The notes under the pieces: generated by a model | What the model was told of the DNA's origin: nothing | The model's database searches: none | What the model saw: only the letters and a program-made list of their open reading frames with translations | From: Blautia schinkii DSM 10518 | GTDB taxonomy: Bacteria > Bacillota > Clostridia > Lachnospirales > Lachnospiraceae | NCBI GenBank assembly: GCA_000702025.1 | Contig: JNKJ01000036.1 | Span: forward strand, 1-64,000 | Length of the DNA stretch: 64,000 nt | Reading direction: 5' to 3' | Shown here: positions 52,715 through 61,690 of the stretch, one piece after another | How positions within the stretch are numbered: position 1 is the first letter of the stretch | Layout of the letters: each line of letters opens with the position of its first letter | Program-made: the position numbers and the translations under genes

Positions 52715-54067
52715 CTATTCCTGCATATGCCTCTCCGACCAAAGGGAATCCGCGCGCACCTTCCAGTTTTCTGCATAAGCGTCACATTTACCGCACAGAT
52801 GCTCTGCGGACTCGGGGGACTGCATGTCCGTGGATTTTGCCCCGGATTCCTCTACCATGCGGCGCAGCTTCTGAGGATTCTCAAGCATTGGGCAGGGACG
52901 CAGCATATTTTTGTTAAAAGGCTGCCCGTCATGATAGGCCATAAACAGCGGATTGCGCAATGCCTGCAGAAGGCTTTGCTCATGAATATTTGTATCTGAA
53001 TAATGGATGAATGCACATGGCTCCACATCCCCATTCGCGTTGATGTGCATATAATGCCGTCCGCCCGCAATACAACCGCCTATGTATTCGGCGTCATTCT
53101 GGAAATCAATGGAGAAAATCGCCTTAGTTCCTCTGTACTCTCTGATTTTTCTGTACATAAGCTCCCGCTGGTCAGGCGTCAGCAGCAAATCCGTGGCCGC
53201 ATCTGTGCCAACCGGCATGTAGTGGAAGAACCACACAAACATTGCCCCGCACTCAATGAGCTTATCTATGTACTCCTCACTGCTTACATCATACACATTC
53301 CTGCTGGTATAACAGGTGGAAATACCGAACGGCAGTCCGTGGGATTTGAGCAGTTCCATTGCGTGCATTACCTTCTGGTAAACTCCCGGTCCGCGCCGTC
53401 CGTCATTGGCCTCCTCAAAGCCCTCCAGACTGATGGCCGGCACAAAATTCTTTACACGCAACATTTCCTGGCAAAATTCCTCGTCAATTAAGGTTCCGTT
53501 TGTGAATGAAAGGAACTCACAATCCGGGTGCATCTCACACAGTGTGATCAAATCTTTTTTGCGCACCATGGGTTCCCCTCCGGTATAAATATACATGTAA
53601 GTCCCCAGCTCTTTCCCCTGTTTGATAATGGAGTCAAGCGTTTCAAGACTGAGGCTCAGATTATGCCCGTACTCCGCCGCCCAACAGCCGGTACAGCGCA
53701 GATTGCAGGCACTGGTCGGGTCCAAAAGAATGGCCCACGGCACATTGCAGTTGTACTTTTCTGCTGTGTGCTCCTGTGTGGCGCTCCCGTTCAGACTGGC
53801 ATTAATAATAAAATTTCGGAAAAAGGTCTTGCGTACCTCCGGGTCTAAATCATACACACGCAGAATTAACTGGTACCAGTTATCCTTTGCCTCAATGACA
53901 TTGCGCACTGCCTTACGCTGTGAGGCATACCAGTCATCAGGACAAAGGCGGTCCACAAGCTCCATGACCTTGGGGATATTTGCCTCCGGGTCCTTTTCCA
54001 GATAATCCATTGCCTTTGTAACTGCTGCAGAAATGGCAGCTTGTTTTGCTTTGTCTGTAAACTTCAT
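52715..54067 (-). CDS. Radical SAM protein with C-terminal iron-sulfur region
   Basis: The 450-residue protein has an N-terminal region of about 115 residues rich in helices, then the radical SAM motif CNLRCTGC near residue 120, GGEPMVRKKDL, and a C-terminal cysteine-containing stretch (HINANGDVEPCAFIHYSD and later LCGKCDAY) as in SPASM-like proteins. Its substrate is not known. No peptide precursor gene is obvious next to it. It is separated from the HdeD-like gene by 123 bp. Confidence 0.82.
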   Translation of the reverse strand: MKFTDKAKQAAISAAVTKAMDYLEKDPEANIPKVMELVDRLCPDDWYASQRKAVRNVIEAKDNWYQLILRVYDLDPEVRKTFFRNFIINASLNGSATQEHTAEKYNCNVPWAILLDPTSACNLRCTGCWAAEYGHNLSLSLETLDSIIKQGKELGTYMYIYTGGEPMVRKKDLITLCEMHPDCEFLSFTNGTLIDEEFCQEMLRVKNFVPAISLEGFEEANDGRRGPGVYQKVMHAMELLKSHGLPFGISTCYTSRNVYDVSSEEYIDKLIECGAMFVWFFHYMPVGTDAATDLLLTPDQRELMYRKIREYRGTKAIFSIDFQNDAEYIGGCIAGGRHYMHINANGDVEPCAFIHYSDTNIHEQSLLQALRNPLFMAYHDGQPFNKNMLRPCPMLENPQKLRRMVEESGAKSTDMQSPESAEHLCGKCDAYAENWKVRADSLWSERHMQE

Positions 54068-54190
54068 AGTGCTCCTCCTTTTACTTATCTTTGGGTACGC
54101 TTACTACAAATATTCGGTTCATTACTTAAGTTATTGCAAGCGCTTACGTCTCTTCCTATACTTATATTTATCTGTTTGCTAAAATCTCTT

Positions 54191-54766
54191 TCAATACTCG
54201 TCCACCACCGTAGGTGAATGGTTTTGAATCAGTTTTATCGTATACACAGCAACACAGAGATTCAAAATCCCTTCCAACAGTATTGTGATTCCTACCAGTG
54301 TCATCATCAGCCGCGCTCCCTCAAAAGGCCTGATAAGGAGGACGGCCCCGAATATCCCCGTAAGTACAGCCACCGCCAGGATTCTCCACCATAGTCCCAA
54401 GCCGAACCGCCTGGCATCAATGGACATCTGTATTTTAAACAGTCCGTCTGCCAGTATCATCACGCCAAAGACTGCAAATATCAGATTTACCATCAGCCTG
54501 CTTCTGATAATGATAATGGCACCGATGGCTATCATCAGAATTCCGAAGGCAAGATCAAACTGAAAGGCAAGACAGTAGAAATCCTTTGAAAAGTAGCCAA
54601 TTATTTTAATAATGCCGCTGAGAATCAGTAATACGCCTACCAAAATACAAAATACTCTGGCAGAGCAATCCGGAAACACGATCAAATATGCCCCGAGAAT
54701 GCAGAATAAAACCGACATAATAATATATCCGTTCTTTGCTATTTTCAGAATTTTAATCGAATCCAT
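54191..54766 (-). CDS. HdeD/DUF308-like membrane protein
   Basis: This 191-residue integral membrane protein has six helices in three repeated pairs (for example VLLILSGIIKIIGYF and VFGVMILADGLFKI), the layout of the HdeD/DUF308 family linked to acid stress in enterobacteria but poorly characterised in Firmicutes. ATG 54766 follows AAGGAGG. It lies downstream of the TetR gene. Confidence 0.8.
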   Translation of the reverse strand: MDSIKILKIAKNGYIIMSVLFCILGAYLIVFPDCSARVFCILVGVLLILSGIIKIIGYFSKDFYCLAFQFDLAFGILMIAIGAIIIIRSRLMVNLIFAVFGVMILADGLFKIQMSIDARRFGLGLWWRILAVAVLTGIFGAVLLIRPFEGARLMMTLVGITILLEGILNLCVAVYTIKLIQNHSPTVVDEY

Positions 54767-54830
54767 GTCAATCCTCCTTTCATTTCTCATTATAAGCCGA
54801 CATCTTCAACAGAAAAATAGGCAAAGAAAG

Positions 54831-54858
54831 GCTGATGCCTAAAATTTAGACATCAGCC
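54831..54858 (-). terminator. Terminator of the TetR regulator gene
   Basis: GGCTGATG pairs with CATCAGCC (54831-54858), and on the minus strand it runs into TTTCTTTGCC. The short T-run gives moderate support. Confidence 0.6.
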
Positions 54859-54942
54859 GTAAAATAACCAAACAAATATGTATGCTCAAAAATCATCAAT
54901 TACAAGATAACATTACGTCTTCCTGGCCCAACTTTTCTCTGC

Positions 54943-55518
54943 TTACCTCTTTTCGTTCATTGCATCCGTATCTGTCCTTAGGGATACGGGCAGCTTCTTC
55001 TCAGCAAATAACGTGACTACGCGGTTCATATAAAATGATAAATCATAATCCATTCCGTGATCCAGCCAATCCAGAATCGCTCCTACAAACATACATTTAT
55101 AAAAGCGGATGATCAAACGCATATCATCCACAGAAACATCTACATTCTCCATCACTTTATTGAGGTATTCTGTAACCGTATAAATAGAAATCTTATCCAG
55201 ATATTCAAGAAAAACATCTCTCTGGATGGAGCGGTAGATATGAAGCATTGCTTTCTTATTTGATTTCAGAAGGTTCGCTACCAGCTCCAGGCAATCCAGA
55301 ACGGAGTCGATTTCTACGTGTGTATCAATAATCCGGTCAAGCTCCCGTTTAAGCACAAACTCCACCACATCAGGTATATCGCGGAAATGATAGTAAAATG
55401 TGTTGCGGTTTACTCCGCACTTTTCCACGATATCCTTCACGGTAATCTTCGCCAGAGGCTTTTCGTTCAGCAGCTCCATCAGGGTTTGTATGATGATTTC
55501 TTTTGTAAAGTTTGACAT
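54943..55518 (-). CDS. TetR/AcrR family regulator (DhaS-like C-terminus)
   Basis: The 191-residue protein has an N-terminal TetR helix-turn-helix (ITVKDIVEKCGVNRNTFYYHFRD, residues about 24-46) and a C-terminal helical ligand domain of the TetR_C_8/DhaS type with a KCMFVGAILDWLDHGMDYD motif. It may regulate the HdeD-like gene or itself; no ligand can be inferred. Confidence 0.87.
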   Translation of the reverse strand: MSNFTKEIIIQTLMELLNEKPLAKITVKDIVEKCGVNRNTFYYHFRDIPDVVEFVLKRELDRIIDTHVEIDSVLDCLELVANLLKSNKKAMLHIYRSIQRDVFLEYLDKISIYTVTEYLNKVMENVDVSVDDMRLIIRFYKCMFVGAILDWLDHGMDYDLSFYMNRVVTLFAEKKLPVSLRTDTDAMNEKR

Positions 55519-55607
55519 ATTTCTTCCTTTTTTTAGTGCGTTGTGTCGGGGGGCTTTTGGTTATTATCGCACAAAAAGGTGGGATTTTCAAGTTGAGGTG
55601 AGAATCC

Positions 55608-55692
55608 GCCGGGAGGTTGGGATACATTTTAACGATGAGGAGTTCACCGGAAGGTATCGAACGGTAAGGAGACGGGAATTTGGTGCGGAAGT
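55608..55692. repeat. Solo arm remnant of the palindromic element
   Basis: The stretch 55647-55692 (CACCGGAAGGTATCGAACGG, then GGAGACGGGAATTTGGTGCG) matches the outer arm sequence of copies A and C, and the preceding CCGGGAGGTT..ATGAGG resembles the end of copy B. The conserved core and the second arm are absent, so this is a decayed or solo copy. Confidence 0.55.
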
Positions 55693-55729
55693 TTACAGAT
55701 TTCCGGAAAATTTTGTTTAGTCTATGTTC

Positions 55730-56437
55730 TTATTTTTTCGTTTTTTTACGTTTGTATATGGCAATGGCTAGCGTAATTACAGGAATGAGAGAGAACACCA
55801 TAAGTAGAATATTTTTCCTGGAAAATAGGCTCTTTATATTTAAATGCACTTCAGCAGAACCGTTAACATATGTAATGGGCAGGTGAAAAACAATCCCAGC
55901 CACAAAAAACAAGATTCCAATTACAGACAGTATAAGCGCGATTCTATGATTCTTTTCGCTTTTTCCATAGCCTGCGCATAAAAAGAAGGCTGCTAAAAAT
56001 CCGCACACAATAGCGGCACCCCAGAGCCAGTCCACTGCCGGCCCACTTATTTTACCCGCTATAAAGATAGATGTTGGTCCATCAGCGCCGCCAATAATTG
56101 ATATCCCTTCATTCAGTCTATCATTGACCTGGTTTAGAAAAATATAGTAGCAAATAAAAGAAACCCGTGTGACAACCGCTGCTGCCAGGAAAAACCAACT
56201 AAGTCCCGAAAATTTTGTTTTCCTTTCGGCAGTCATTTCCACATTGAAATACGCTGCGGCTTCTCTTGGGGTTCCCAGTTCACGGATGATGTCGGCCATA
56301 TTTTTGCCTGATTCCAGGCGAAGCTCGATGTCTGTACGGAGGTCGCTCTCCACCCGCTTTTTCATCTCGTGGGATAGCTGTAGATTTCTACAGACTTGTC
56401 TGATATATTTCTCTTTTTTGTCATCCTTCTGAATCAT
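55730..56437 (-). CDS. HAAS-type membrane protein, copy 1
   Basis: This 235-residue protein has a charged N-terminal anti-sigma-associated helical domain (HAAS/DUF1700 type, RQVCRNLQLSHEMKKRVESDL and LGTPREAAAYF), then about four membrane helices. A periplasmic loop holds the motif GGADGPTSIFIAG, also seen in copy 2. The gene overlaps the PadR gene upstream by 4 bp. The second copy at 57005-57703 is almost identical in the first 65 residues but only weakly similar after that. Function unknown. Confidence 0.75.
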   Translation of the reverse strand: MIQKDDKKEKYIRQVCRNLQLSHEMKKRVESDLRTDIELRLESGKNMADIIRELGTPREAAAYFNVEMTAERKTKFSGLSWFFLAAAVVTRVSFICYYIFLNQVNDRLNEGISIIGGADGPTSIFIAGKISGPAVDWLWGAAIVCGFLAAFFLCAGYGKSEKNHRIALILSVIGILFFVAGIVFHLPITYVNGSAEVHLNIKSLFSRKNILLMVFSLIPVITLAIAIYKRKKTKK

Positions 56438-56778
56438 TGTTCTCCCTCCTCGCATATAGTTCTTACACACCCCACGAATTCATTCCATTGCTGCCAATAT
56501 TGGTTATAAACTTCTTTCCCCTGCTCTGTCGCCGTATAATACTTCTTAGGCGCACTTCTTCCCTGCCCTTCCTGCCATGCGGAACAGATGCATCCACTGT
56601 CCTCAAGACGGTACAGGACCGGATACAAGGTTCCCTCTTTTAGGTGGAAAAACTCACCGTCTCTGCGCTCCAGTTCCTGGATGATTTCATATCCGTAATT
56701 GTCTTTCTCCGCAATCACACGCAAGACCACCATGTCCAGAACGCCCTTTTTCATCTGCTGCACAAATTTGTCTGTCAC
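56434..56778 (-). CDS. PadR family regulator, copy 1
   Basis: The 114-residue protein is a compact PadR winged helix with the family core QMKKGVLDMVVLRVIAEKDN, YGYEIIQELER, FHLKEGTLYPVLYRLE and APKKYYTATEQGKEVY. I chose the GTG at 56778 with GGAAGGG upstream, since no ATG in frame has such a site. It is translationally coupled to the HAAS gene, a common pairing, and probably represses this pair. A TTAGTTTTACTAA inverted repeat lies near 56800 upstream, with TTGACA and TACACT at 17-bp spacing. Confidence 0.85.
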   Translation of the reverse strand: MTDKFVQQMKKGVLDMVVLRVIAEKDNYGYEIIQELERRDGEFFHLKEGTLYPVLYRLEDSGCICSAWQEGQGRSAPKKYYTATEQGKEVYNQYWQQWNEFVGCVRTICEEGEQ

Positions 56779-56900
56779 GCATATCGCCCTTCCTATGCAT
56801 TTAGTTTTACTAAGTATAGTGTAAAGCAAAGGTTCGCAAATGTCAATCCTAAAATAATGTTGGATTCCACATAATTTCTAATGCCGAGCAGACTGTTGCC

Positions 56901-56950
56901 ATAAAAAACTCCTTTTCAATAAAAATGTTGAATTCTTATCGAAAAGGAGT
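56901..56950 (-). terminator. Terminator T1, downstream of HAAS copy 2
   Basis: ACTCCTTTTC (56908-56917) pairs with GAAAAGGAGT (56941-56950). On the minus strand the stem is followed by TTTTT, so it terminates the copy 2 pair. The same hairpin occurs at 58245-58287, showing that the duplicated unit includes it. Confidence 0.8.
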
Positions 56951-57004
56951 GGCTCACAGTAAGTAGGCGGGAGTTTTGCAGGTTCCTGGAAAATCTTATG
57001 TATT

Positions 57005-57703
57005 CTATTTCTTGCGTTTGTGTATGGCAAAGGCTAACATAAGTGCAAGAATAAGCGAAATCCAAATAAGCAGTGTGTTCATCCTTGAAAACAACATTCT
57101 AAAACTAAATGTCACCTGTACTGTATTACCCAACTCAAAGAAAGGCAGATGATAAATAATTCCTAACAAGGAAAACAGGATCCCGGCCACAGATAGGATA
57201 ATCGCAATCGCATAATTTATACGGTTTTTCCCGTGACCCGTAAATAGATAAATAGCAGCCAAAAAGCTGATAATAATCACCACTCCCCAGATTCGATGTA
57301 TTGGCAAATCATTTATCCTGCCCGTAATAAACACAGAGGTAGGTCCGTCCGCCGCACCGACAATATAAGTCCCTCGTTTCAACACTTCATTAACCTGATT
57401 TGAAGAAATGTAACTGCACACAATCAAAACCAATGTGATAACCGCCGCTGCCAGGAAAAAACCTCTGTCACCGGAAAATTTTGGTTTCTTTTCCTCAGCC
57501 ATCTCCTGATTGAAATATGCTGCGGCCTCTCTTGGAGTTCCCAGTTCACGGATGATGTCGTCCATATTTTTGCCTGATTCCAGGCGAAGCTCGATGTCTG
57601 TACGGAGGTCGCTCTCCACCCGTTTTTTCATCTCGTGGGAAAACCGTAGATTTCTGCAGACTTGTCTGATATATTTCTCTTTTTTGTCATCTTTCTGAAT
57701 CAT
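57005..57703 (-). CDS. HAAS-type membrane protein, copy 2
   Basis: The 232-residue second copy has the same N-terminal helical domain as copy 1 with a handful of changes (for example NLRFSHEM for NLQLSHEM), then a diverged membrane part that keeps the ADGPTSVFI loop and the overall four-helix layout. It overlaps PadR copy 2 by 4 bp and is followed by terminator T1. Confidence 0.75.
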   Translation of the reverse strand: MIQKDDKKEKYIRQVCRNLRFSHEMKKRVESDLRTDIELRLESGKNMDDIIRELGTPREAAAYFNQEMAEEKKPKFSGDRGFFLAAAVITLVLIVCSYISSNQVNEVLKRGTYIVGAADGPTSVFITGRINDLPIHRIWGVVIIISFLAAIYLFTGHGKNRINYAIAIILSVAGILFSLLGIIYHLPFFELGNTVQVTFSFRMLFSRMNTLLIWISLILALMLAFAIHKRKK

Positions 57704-58044
57704 TGTTCTCCCTCCTCGCATATAGTTCTTACACAACCCACGAATTCATTCCATTGCTGCCAATATTGATTATAAACCTCTTTCCCCTGCTCTGTCACCG
57801 TATAATACTTCTTGGGCGCGCTTCTTCCCTGCCCTTCCTGCCATGCGGAACAGATACATCCGCTGTCCTCCAGGCGGTACAGGACCGGATACAAGGTTCC
57901 CTCTTTTAGGTGAAAAAATTCACCGCCTCTGCGCTCCAGTTCCTGGATGATTTCATATCCGTAATTGTCTTTTTCTGCAATCACACGCAAGACCACCATG
58001 TCCAGAACGCCCTTTTTCATCTGCTGCACAAATTTGTCTGTCAC
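57700..58044 (-). CDS. PadR family regulator, copy 2
   Basis: This second PadR protein differs from copy 1 at only about three positions (for example ERRGGEFF for ERRDGEFF and YTVTEQG for YTATEQG), so the two proteins should bind the same DNA. The start is GTG at 58044 with GGAAGGG upstream, and the upstream inverted repeat is conserved with one change. Having two active copies would double regulator dosage unless one is diverging. Confidence 0.85.
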   Translation of the reverse strand: MTDKFVQQMKKGVLDMVVLRVIAEKDNYGYEIIQELERRGGEFFHLKEGTLYPVLYRLEDSGCICSAWQEGQGRSAPKKYYTVTEQGKEVYNQYWQQWNEFVGCVRTICEEGEQ

Positions 58045-58236
58045 GCATATCACCCTTCCTATGTATTTAGTTTTGCTAAGTATAGTGTAAAACAAAAGTA
58101 AACAGATGTCAATCCAAAATGATGTTGGATTCCACATACTTTCTTTCTGCCGCAGTGCCATCCTCGCGGAGCGTTTTTATATACCAGGAAAGTTATAACG
58201 TATCGCATAGAACAAATCGGAGTACCTTTCTGATAA

Positions 58237-58287
58237 ATAAAAAAACTCCTCTTCGACAAAAATGTTGAATTCTTATCGAAAAGGAGT
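58237..58287 (-). terminator. Terminator T2, downstream of the Rpn remnant
   Basis: ACTCCTCTTCG (58245-58255) pairs with CGAAAAGGAGT (58277-58287) and on the minus strand is followed by TTTTTTTATT. It matches T1 base for base over the loop. Confidence 0.8.
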
Positions 58288-58352
58288 GGCTCACAGTAAG
58301 TAGGCCGGAATTTACTTAAATTATAAATCCATAATGATTATTTTTCGGGCAG

Positions 58353-58918
58353 TCAATCTATCCTATGTGCAAAATCTTCTATGGAATCCACATGCGCAGC
58401 CAGCTTATGCCATTTTGCCAATACTGCCTTATCACGCTGGGAAGAAATTTTCTCTCTTAGATTTCCCGGAATTTCTCCGTAGTCCTGTAGTAAATCGAAA
58501 ATATCTTCTATTCTTGCCAGAAGAATGCCCTCGTCACAACCTTCTTTATGACCTTCCTCATAGCCGCCCCTGCGCTCTGCCGTACGCAGCTTCTTCAGCT
58601 CTTCCTCTTCGTTGTACTCAAATATGTTCATCGCAACCACCTCTGCCTTGTTCCTGAGGAGCAAATCCCTCAGGATTCCTCTCTCAATACACTCATCTAC
58701 TGCCTTGGGGACAGCCTCCTCTATCGAGAAGCTTTTTGCGTATCATTTTTCATATTCATGTAAATGGCATTCTCCAGCGTGACTATCTCCAGGTCATCAG
58801 GATTGTCGTAATGCGAATGGTTCAGCGCATTATACAGGCTCAGAAGCTTCTCCTTATCCCGGAACACCATCCGAAATACAGAATCCTTGAATTTAATGTT
58901 TACATGATACGTCATCAT
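58353..58918 (-). pseudogene. Rpn family nuclease/transposase-like gene with central deletion
   Basis: The start (58918 to about 58740) encodes the Rpn N-terminus MMTYHVNIKFKDSVFRMVF and NPDDLEIVTLENAIYMNMKND, then reads TQKASR and stops. A different frame downstream continues with the Rpn C-terminus SFSIEEAVPKAVDECIERG and later ERRGGYEEGHKEG to 58353. The middle of about 200 residues (nuclease core) is missing and the frame is shifted, so the gene is broken by a single deletion. Rpn proteins are recombination-promoting PD-(D/E)XK nucleases. Confidence 0.85.
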
Positions 58919-59113
58919 ATCTACCTCCTTGTCAATATGGCAGGAGGCTCTTATTCTTTTCGGAAACTCCTGCTTTTTTAGTTGGGATTAAAGCATGGAT
59001 TTTCTGAAATGAATAAGAATTTGAAGATAATACTCAGAATTTAGATAGAAAATATGCTTTGACTGGATTATAACATAAGTGCGGAAACTGGACAATAGGT
59101 ATATACAGTTAAA

Positions 59114-59566
59114 TTAAATGCTATCAATGGCCTCATGATCCACATTAATATACGTAGGCAAATCTGCGATTTTCTTAAACGGCACGACATCCCCATCAGC
59201 ATGAATCCAGTAAACTTCCCCCAGCCTCTTAATAATCCAACCGCTGTTTTCACCGCTATCGCTCTTCAAAGAGACAATCTCCTCTGATTCATCGTTATAT
59301 TCACCTTTGCCGAGTAACTGGCCCTGTATATAATGCACATAATTCTTAACCCCGTCCCGCTCGCTTTCAAACACCAGATACTCTGTTCCAGGAATCGGGG
59401 CATCGGAGTAGTCGTTATTATACGTTCCTACTACCCTTAGCATCTTCGGACTATGCTCCTGAATATAAGTCTGCTGCACTACATTTCCGGCCACAGAAAT
59501 CAGCAGAAGTATCAGGAAAAGCCAGGCCATTGGGTTCTTTCCGAACATTTGTTTAAGTTTCTTCAT
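59114..59566 (-). CDS. Membrane-anchored protein of unknown function
   Basis: The 150-residue protein has one N-terminal membrane segment (MAWLFLILLLISVAGNVV, residues about 13-30) and an extracellular soluble domain of about 115 residues with no recognised motif. ATG 59566 follows GGAGGCGCGT. It lies 75 bp downstream of the degenerate EAL protein gene on the same strand and may be the last gene of that operon. Confidence 0.65.
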   Translation of the reverse strand: MKKLKQMFGKNPMAWLFLILLLISVAGNVVQQTYIQEHSPKMLRVVGTYNNDYSDAPIPGTEYLVFESERDGVKNYVHYIQGQLLGKGEYNDESEEIVSLKSDSGENSGWIIKRLGEVYWIHADGDVVPFKKIADLPTYINVDHEAIDSI

Positions 59567-59641
59567 ACGCGCCTCCATCTCAAAACACTTAGCTATATGC
59601 TTCTGTCCCAATGATATCATCGCGTAACAGGACTGTCAATG

Positions 59642-61690
59642 TTACCTGGCATCGTCGATTTCATTTAGATTTTTCCCATCTTTCTCCTCAAGCACACCAG
59701 CAAAAGCTTCTTCACTCATAGGATAATAGTAATAATACCCCGAAGCCATCTCACACTCCAGCTGCCGTAGTATTTCCACTTGTGGCTCCTTCTCTACACC
59801 CACGCATAATATCGTAAGTCCAAGTTTTTTACACAGGCGCACCACCGTCTCCATGATTGTGTGGCCTTCCGTGCTGTCTACATTATGAACGAGTTCCGGC
59901 CGCAGCTTTAACCCATTGACATTGCAGTCCAGATACTGAAAAAATACGCGGTCTAATTCCAACCCGGATAAAAACACATCAAATCCATACCCTCTCAGCC
60001 TGCGGAGAGAGTCCATAAATTGTTCTGCCCTGCTCATCTCCACCAACTGATTAAGCTGAATCATAATCTGGTCCGGCCGAACGCCATACCTCTGTACCAT
60101 CCTGTAAATCTGTGAGGCAAACTTTTCATCTTTTATATTGTCGACCGTAAAGTTAAACATTAACTTGAGCTTTCTTCCCTTGTCTGACTGTGCTTTTAGG
60201 AAGCGACAGCCCTGGCCGAAAATCTCCATATTCATTTTTCCGGTCAACTGTTTCTTCTTCATTACATCAAGAAATGCTTCCGGATGCATAAGTCCTCTTG
60301 TCGGATTCAGCCAACGCACGAGTGCCTCTCCTCCGCAGATTCGTCCTGTTTTTAATTCTATAAGCGGCTGTACATACATGATGAATTCATTATGCATCAG
60401 ACCATGAATCGCCTCGTGTTCAAGCGCATAGCCATAGATAGTTTCCTGCTCCAGAAACTCATCATATACCGCACATTCTGTCTCATGGATCCGTGCATAC
60501 TCTACCGCAATCTGACTGTACTGTACTGTTTTCCGAGGGTCCGTGTCTAGATTACCCAGACGGTAAACACCTGTATGTAAGTCTAAAAAGTACCGCTTAT
60601 CTTCAAAGGCACGTGTAATATCCCCTAACCAGTCCCACACTCTCTGCTTCAATTTTTCCACACTGCCGTACCGCAGATAGCACACAAAATGGAAGTCATG
60701 GATACGCGCAAACGCCTCGCTCCCGTCAATCTCCTTTTGACACACGTCTGCTATCTGTTTTACTGCATCCTGCGCCTCCTCGTACCCATATATGTGATTG
60801 ATCGTGTCCACTCCTGTATATAGATAGACAACGCAGTAATGCTGCCTGTTTTCGCTGACAATCTCCCGGGAAAACCGCTCAAGCCACTTGTTAAAATTCT
60901 CTCTGCCTGTTATATTGTCCAAAAATGCCAACTCAGCAGCCCGCCGCCTTTCCCGGTACAAAAGTAATGGCATGACCACCAAAAGGCTAAGCACGGCCGC
61001 ACCAAAAATCACCCACCATACCACGGACCCGGAAAACGGTCTGTTCCGGTCAGCGTCAGCCTCATTCGCATAAAATAAATACCGACTCTCAATTTCCTGC
61101 TCACTGATAGCTGAAAGCGCGTCCTCCAAACGCTCACGTACCGTACTATCCATACTCTTGGTATAAGCGAGATAGATGTGGCGGACACTGCCTCCGTCCT
61201 CGTAAGACAGAAGTTCCTTACCCGTGTCAAGTCCTAGACCTTCGTATTCCTCATCGGAAAATCCCGCAGTACAAATAGCATCAACCTGAATATTTTCTGC
61301 CAGCGCAAGTCTTTCATCATCTTCTGACGTTTGTATATATTTTAGCGATATACCAGCACTGTCTGCAGCGGTCTTTAATAAGTCCGGGATAATACCGCGG
61401 TAAGTCTTCTCCGAACGGTCATAAAACTCAAAAGGCCATGCATCCGAAGCCCCGGCAAGATACAGTTCTGTCTCTGCCCCGACATGTTCACCCGGCCCAA
61501 TCTCTGGCTCAGTCTCCGGCACAGTCTCTAACACAGCCTCCGGAGCAGTCTCTGCCGACACCTCTTTTCCTGCCGCAGCCAGACAAAGAAGGGGCTTCTG
61601 TCCTGCCAGCATAACAGCAGCACACAAAAATGCCATTACCAGCCATCCTGCTATTCTTTTATTTCTTATCAGCTTTATCCTTTTCCCCAC
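59642..61690 (-). CDS. Transmembrane sensor with degenerate GGDEF and EAL domains
   Basis: The 682-residue protein has a signal peptide or membrane anchor, an extracellular solute-binding-like domain (about residues 70-215, AWPFEFYDRSEKTYRGIIPDLL), a transmembrane helix (about 225-245), a GGDEF-fold domain whose signature is ARIHDFHFVCYL instead of GGDEF, and a C-terminal EAL-fold domain. The EAL part keeps EALVRW but lacks the DDFG motif (FLSGLE in its place), and has GLKLRP instead of the KID lysine. It is probably unable to make or break c-di-GMP and may bind it as an effector. The start overlaps the glycosyltransferase gene by 32 bp. Confidence 0.88.
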   Translation of the reverse strand: MGKRIKLIRNKRIAGWLVMAFLCAAVMLAGQKPLLCLAAAGKEVSAETAPEAVLETVPETEPEIGPGEHVGAETELYLAGASDAWPFEFYDRSEKTYRGIIPDLLKTAADSAGISLKYIQTSEDDERLALAENIQVDAICTAGFSDEEYEGLGLDTGKELLSYEDGGSVRHIYLAYTKSMDSTVRERLEDALSAISEQEIESRYLFYANEADADRNRPFSGSVVWWVIFGAAVLSLLVVMPLLLYRERRRAAELAFLDNITGRENFNKWLERFSREIVSENRQHYCVVYLYTGVDTINHIYGYEEAQDAVKQIADVCQKEIDGSEAFARIHDFHFVCYLRYGSVEKLKQRVWDWLGDITRAFEDKRYFLDLHTGVYRLGNLDTDPRKTVQYSQIAVEYARIHETECAVYDEFLEQETIYGYALEHEAIHGLMHNEFIMYVQPLIELKTGRICGGEALVRWLNPTRGLMHPEAFLDVMKKKQLTGKMNMEIFGQGCRFLKAQSDKGRKLKLMFNFTVDNIKDEKFASQIYRMVQRYGVRPDQIMIQLNQLVEMSRAEQFMDSLRRLRGYGFDVFLSGLELDRVFFQYLDCNVNGLKLRPELVHNVDSTEGHTIMETVVRLCKKLGLTILCVGVEKEPQVEILRQLECEMASGYYYYYPMSEEAFAGVLEEKDGKNLNEIDDAR

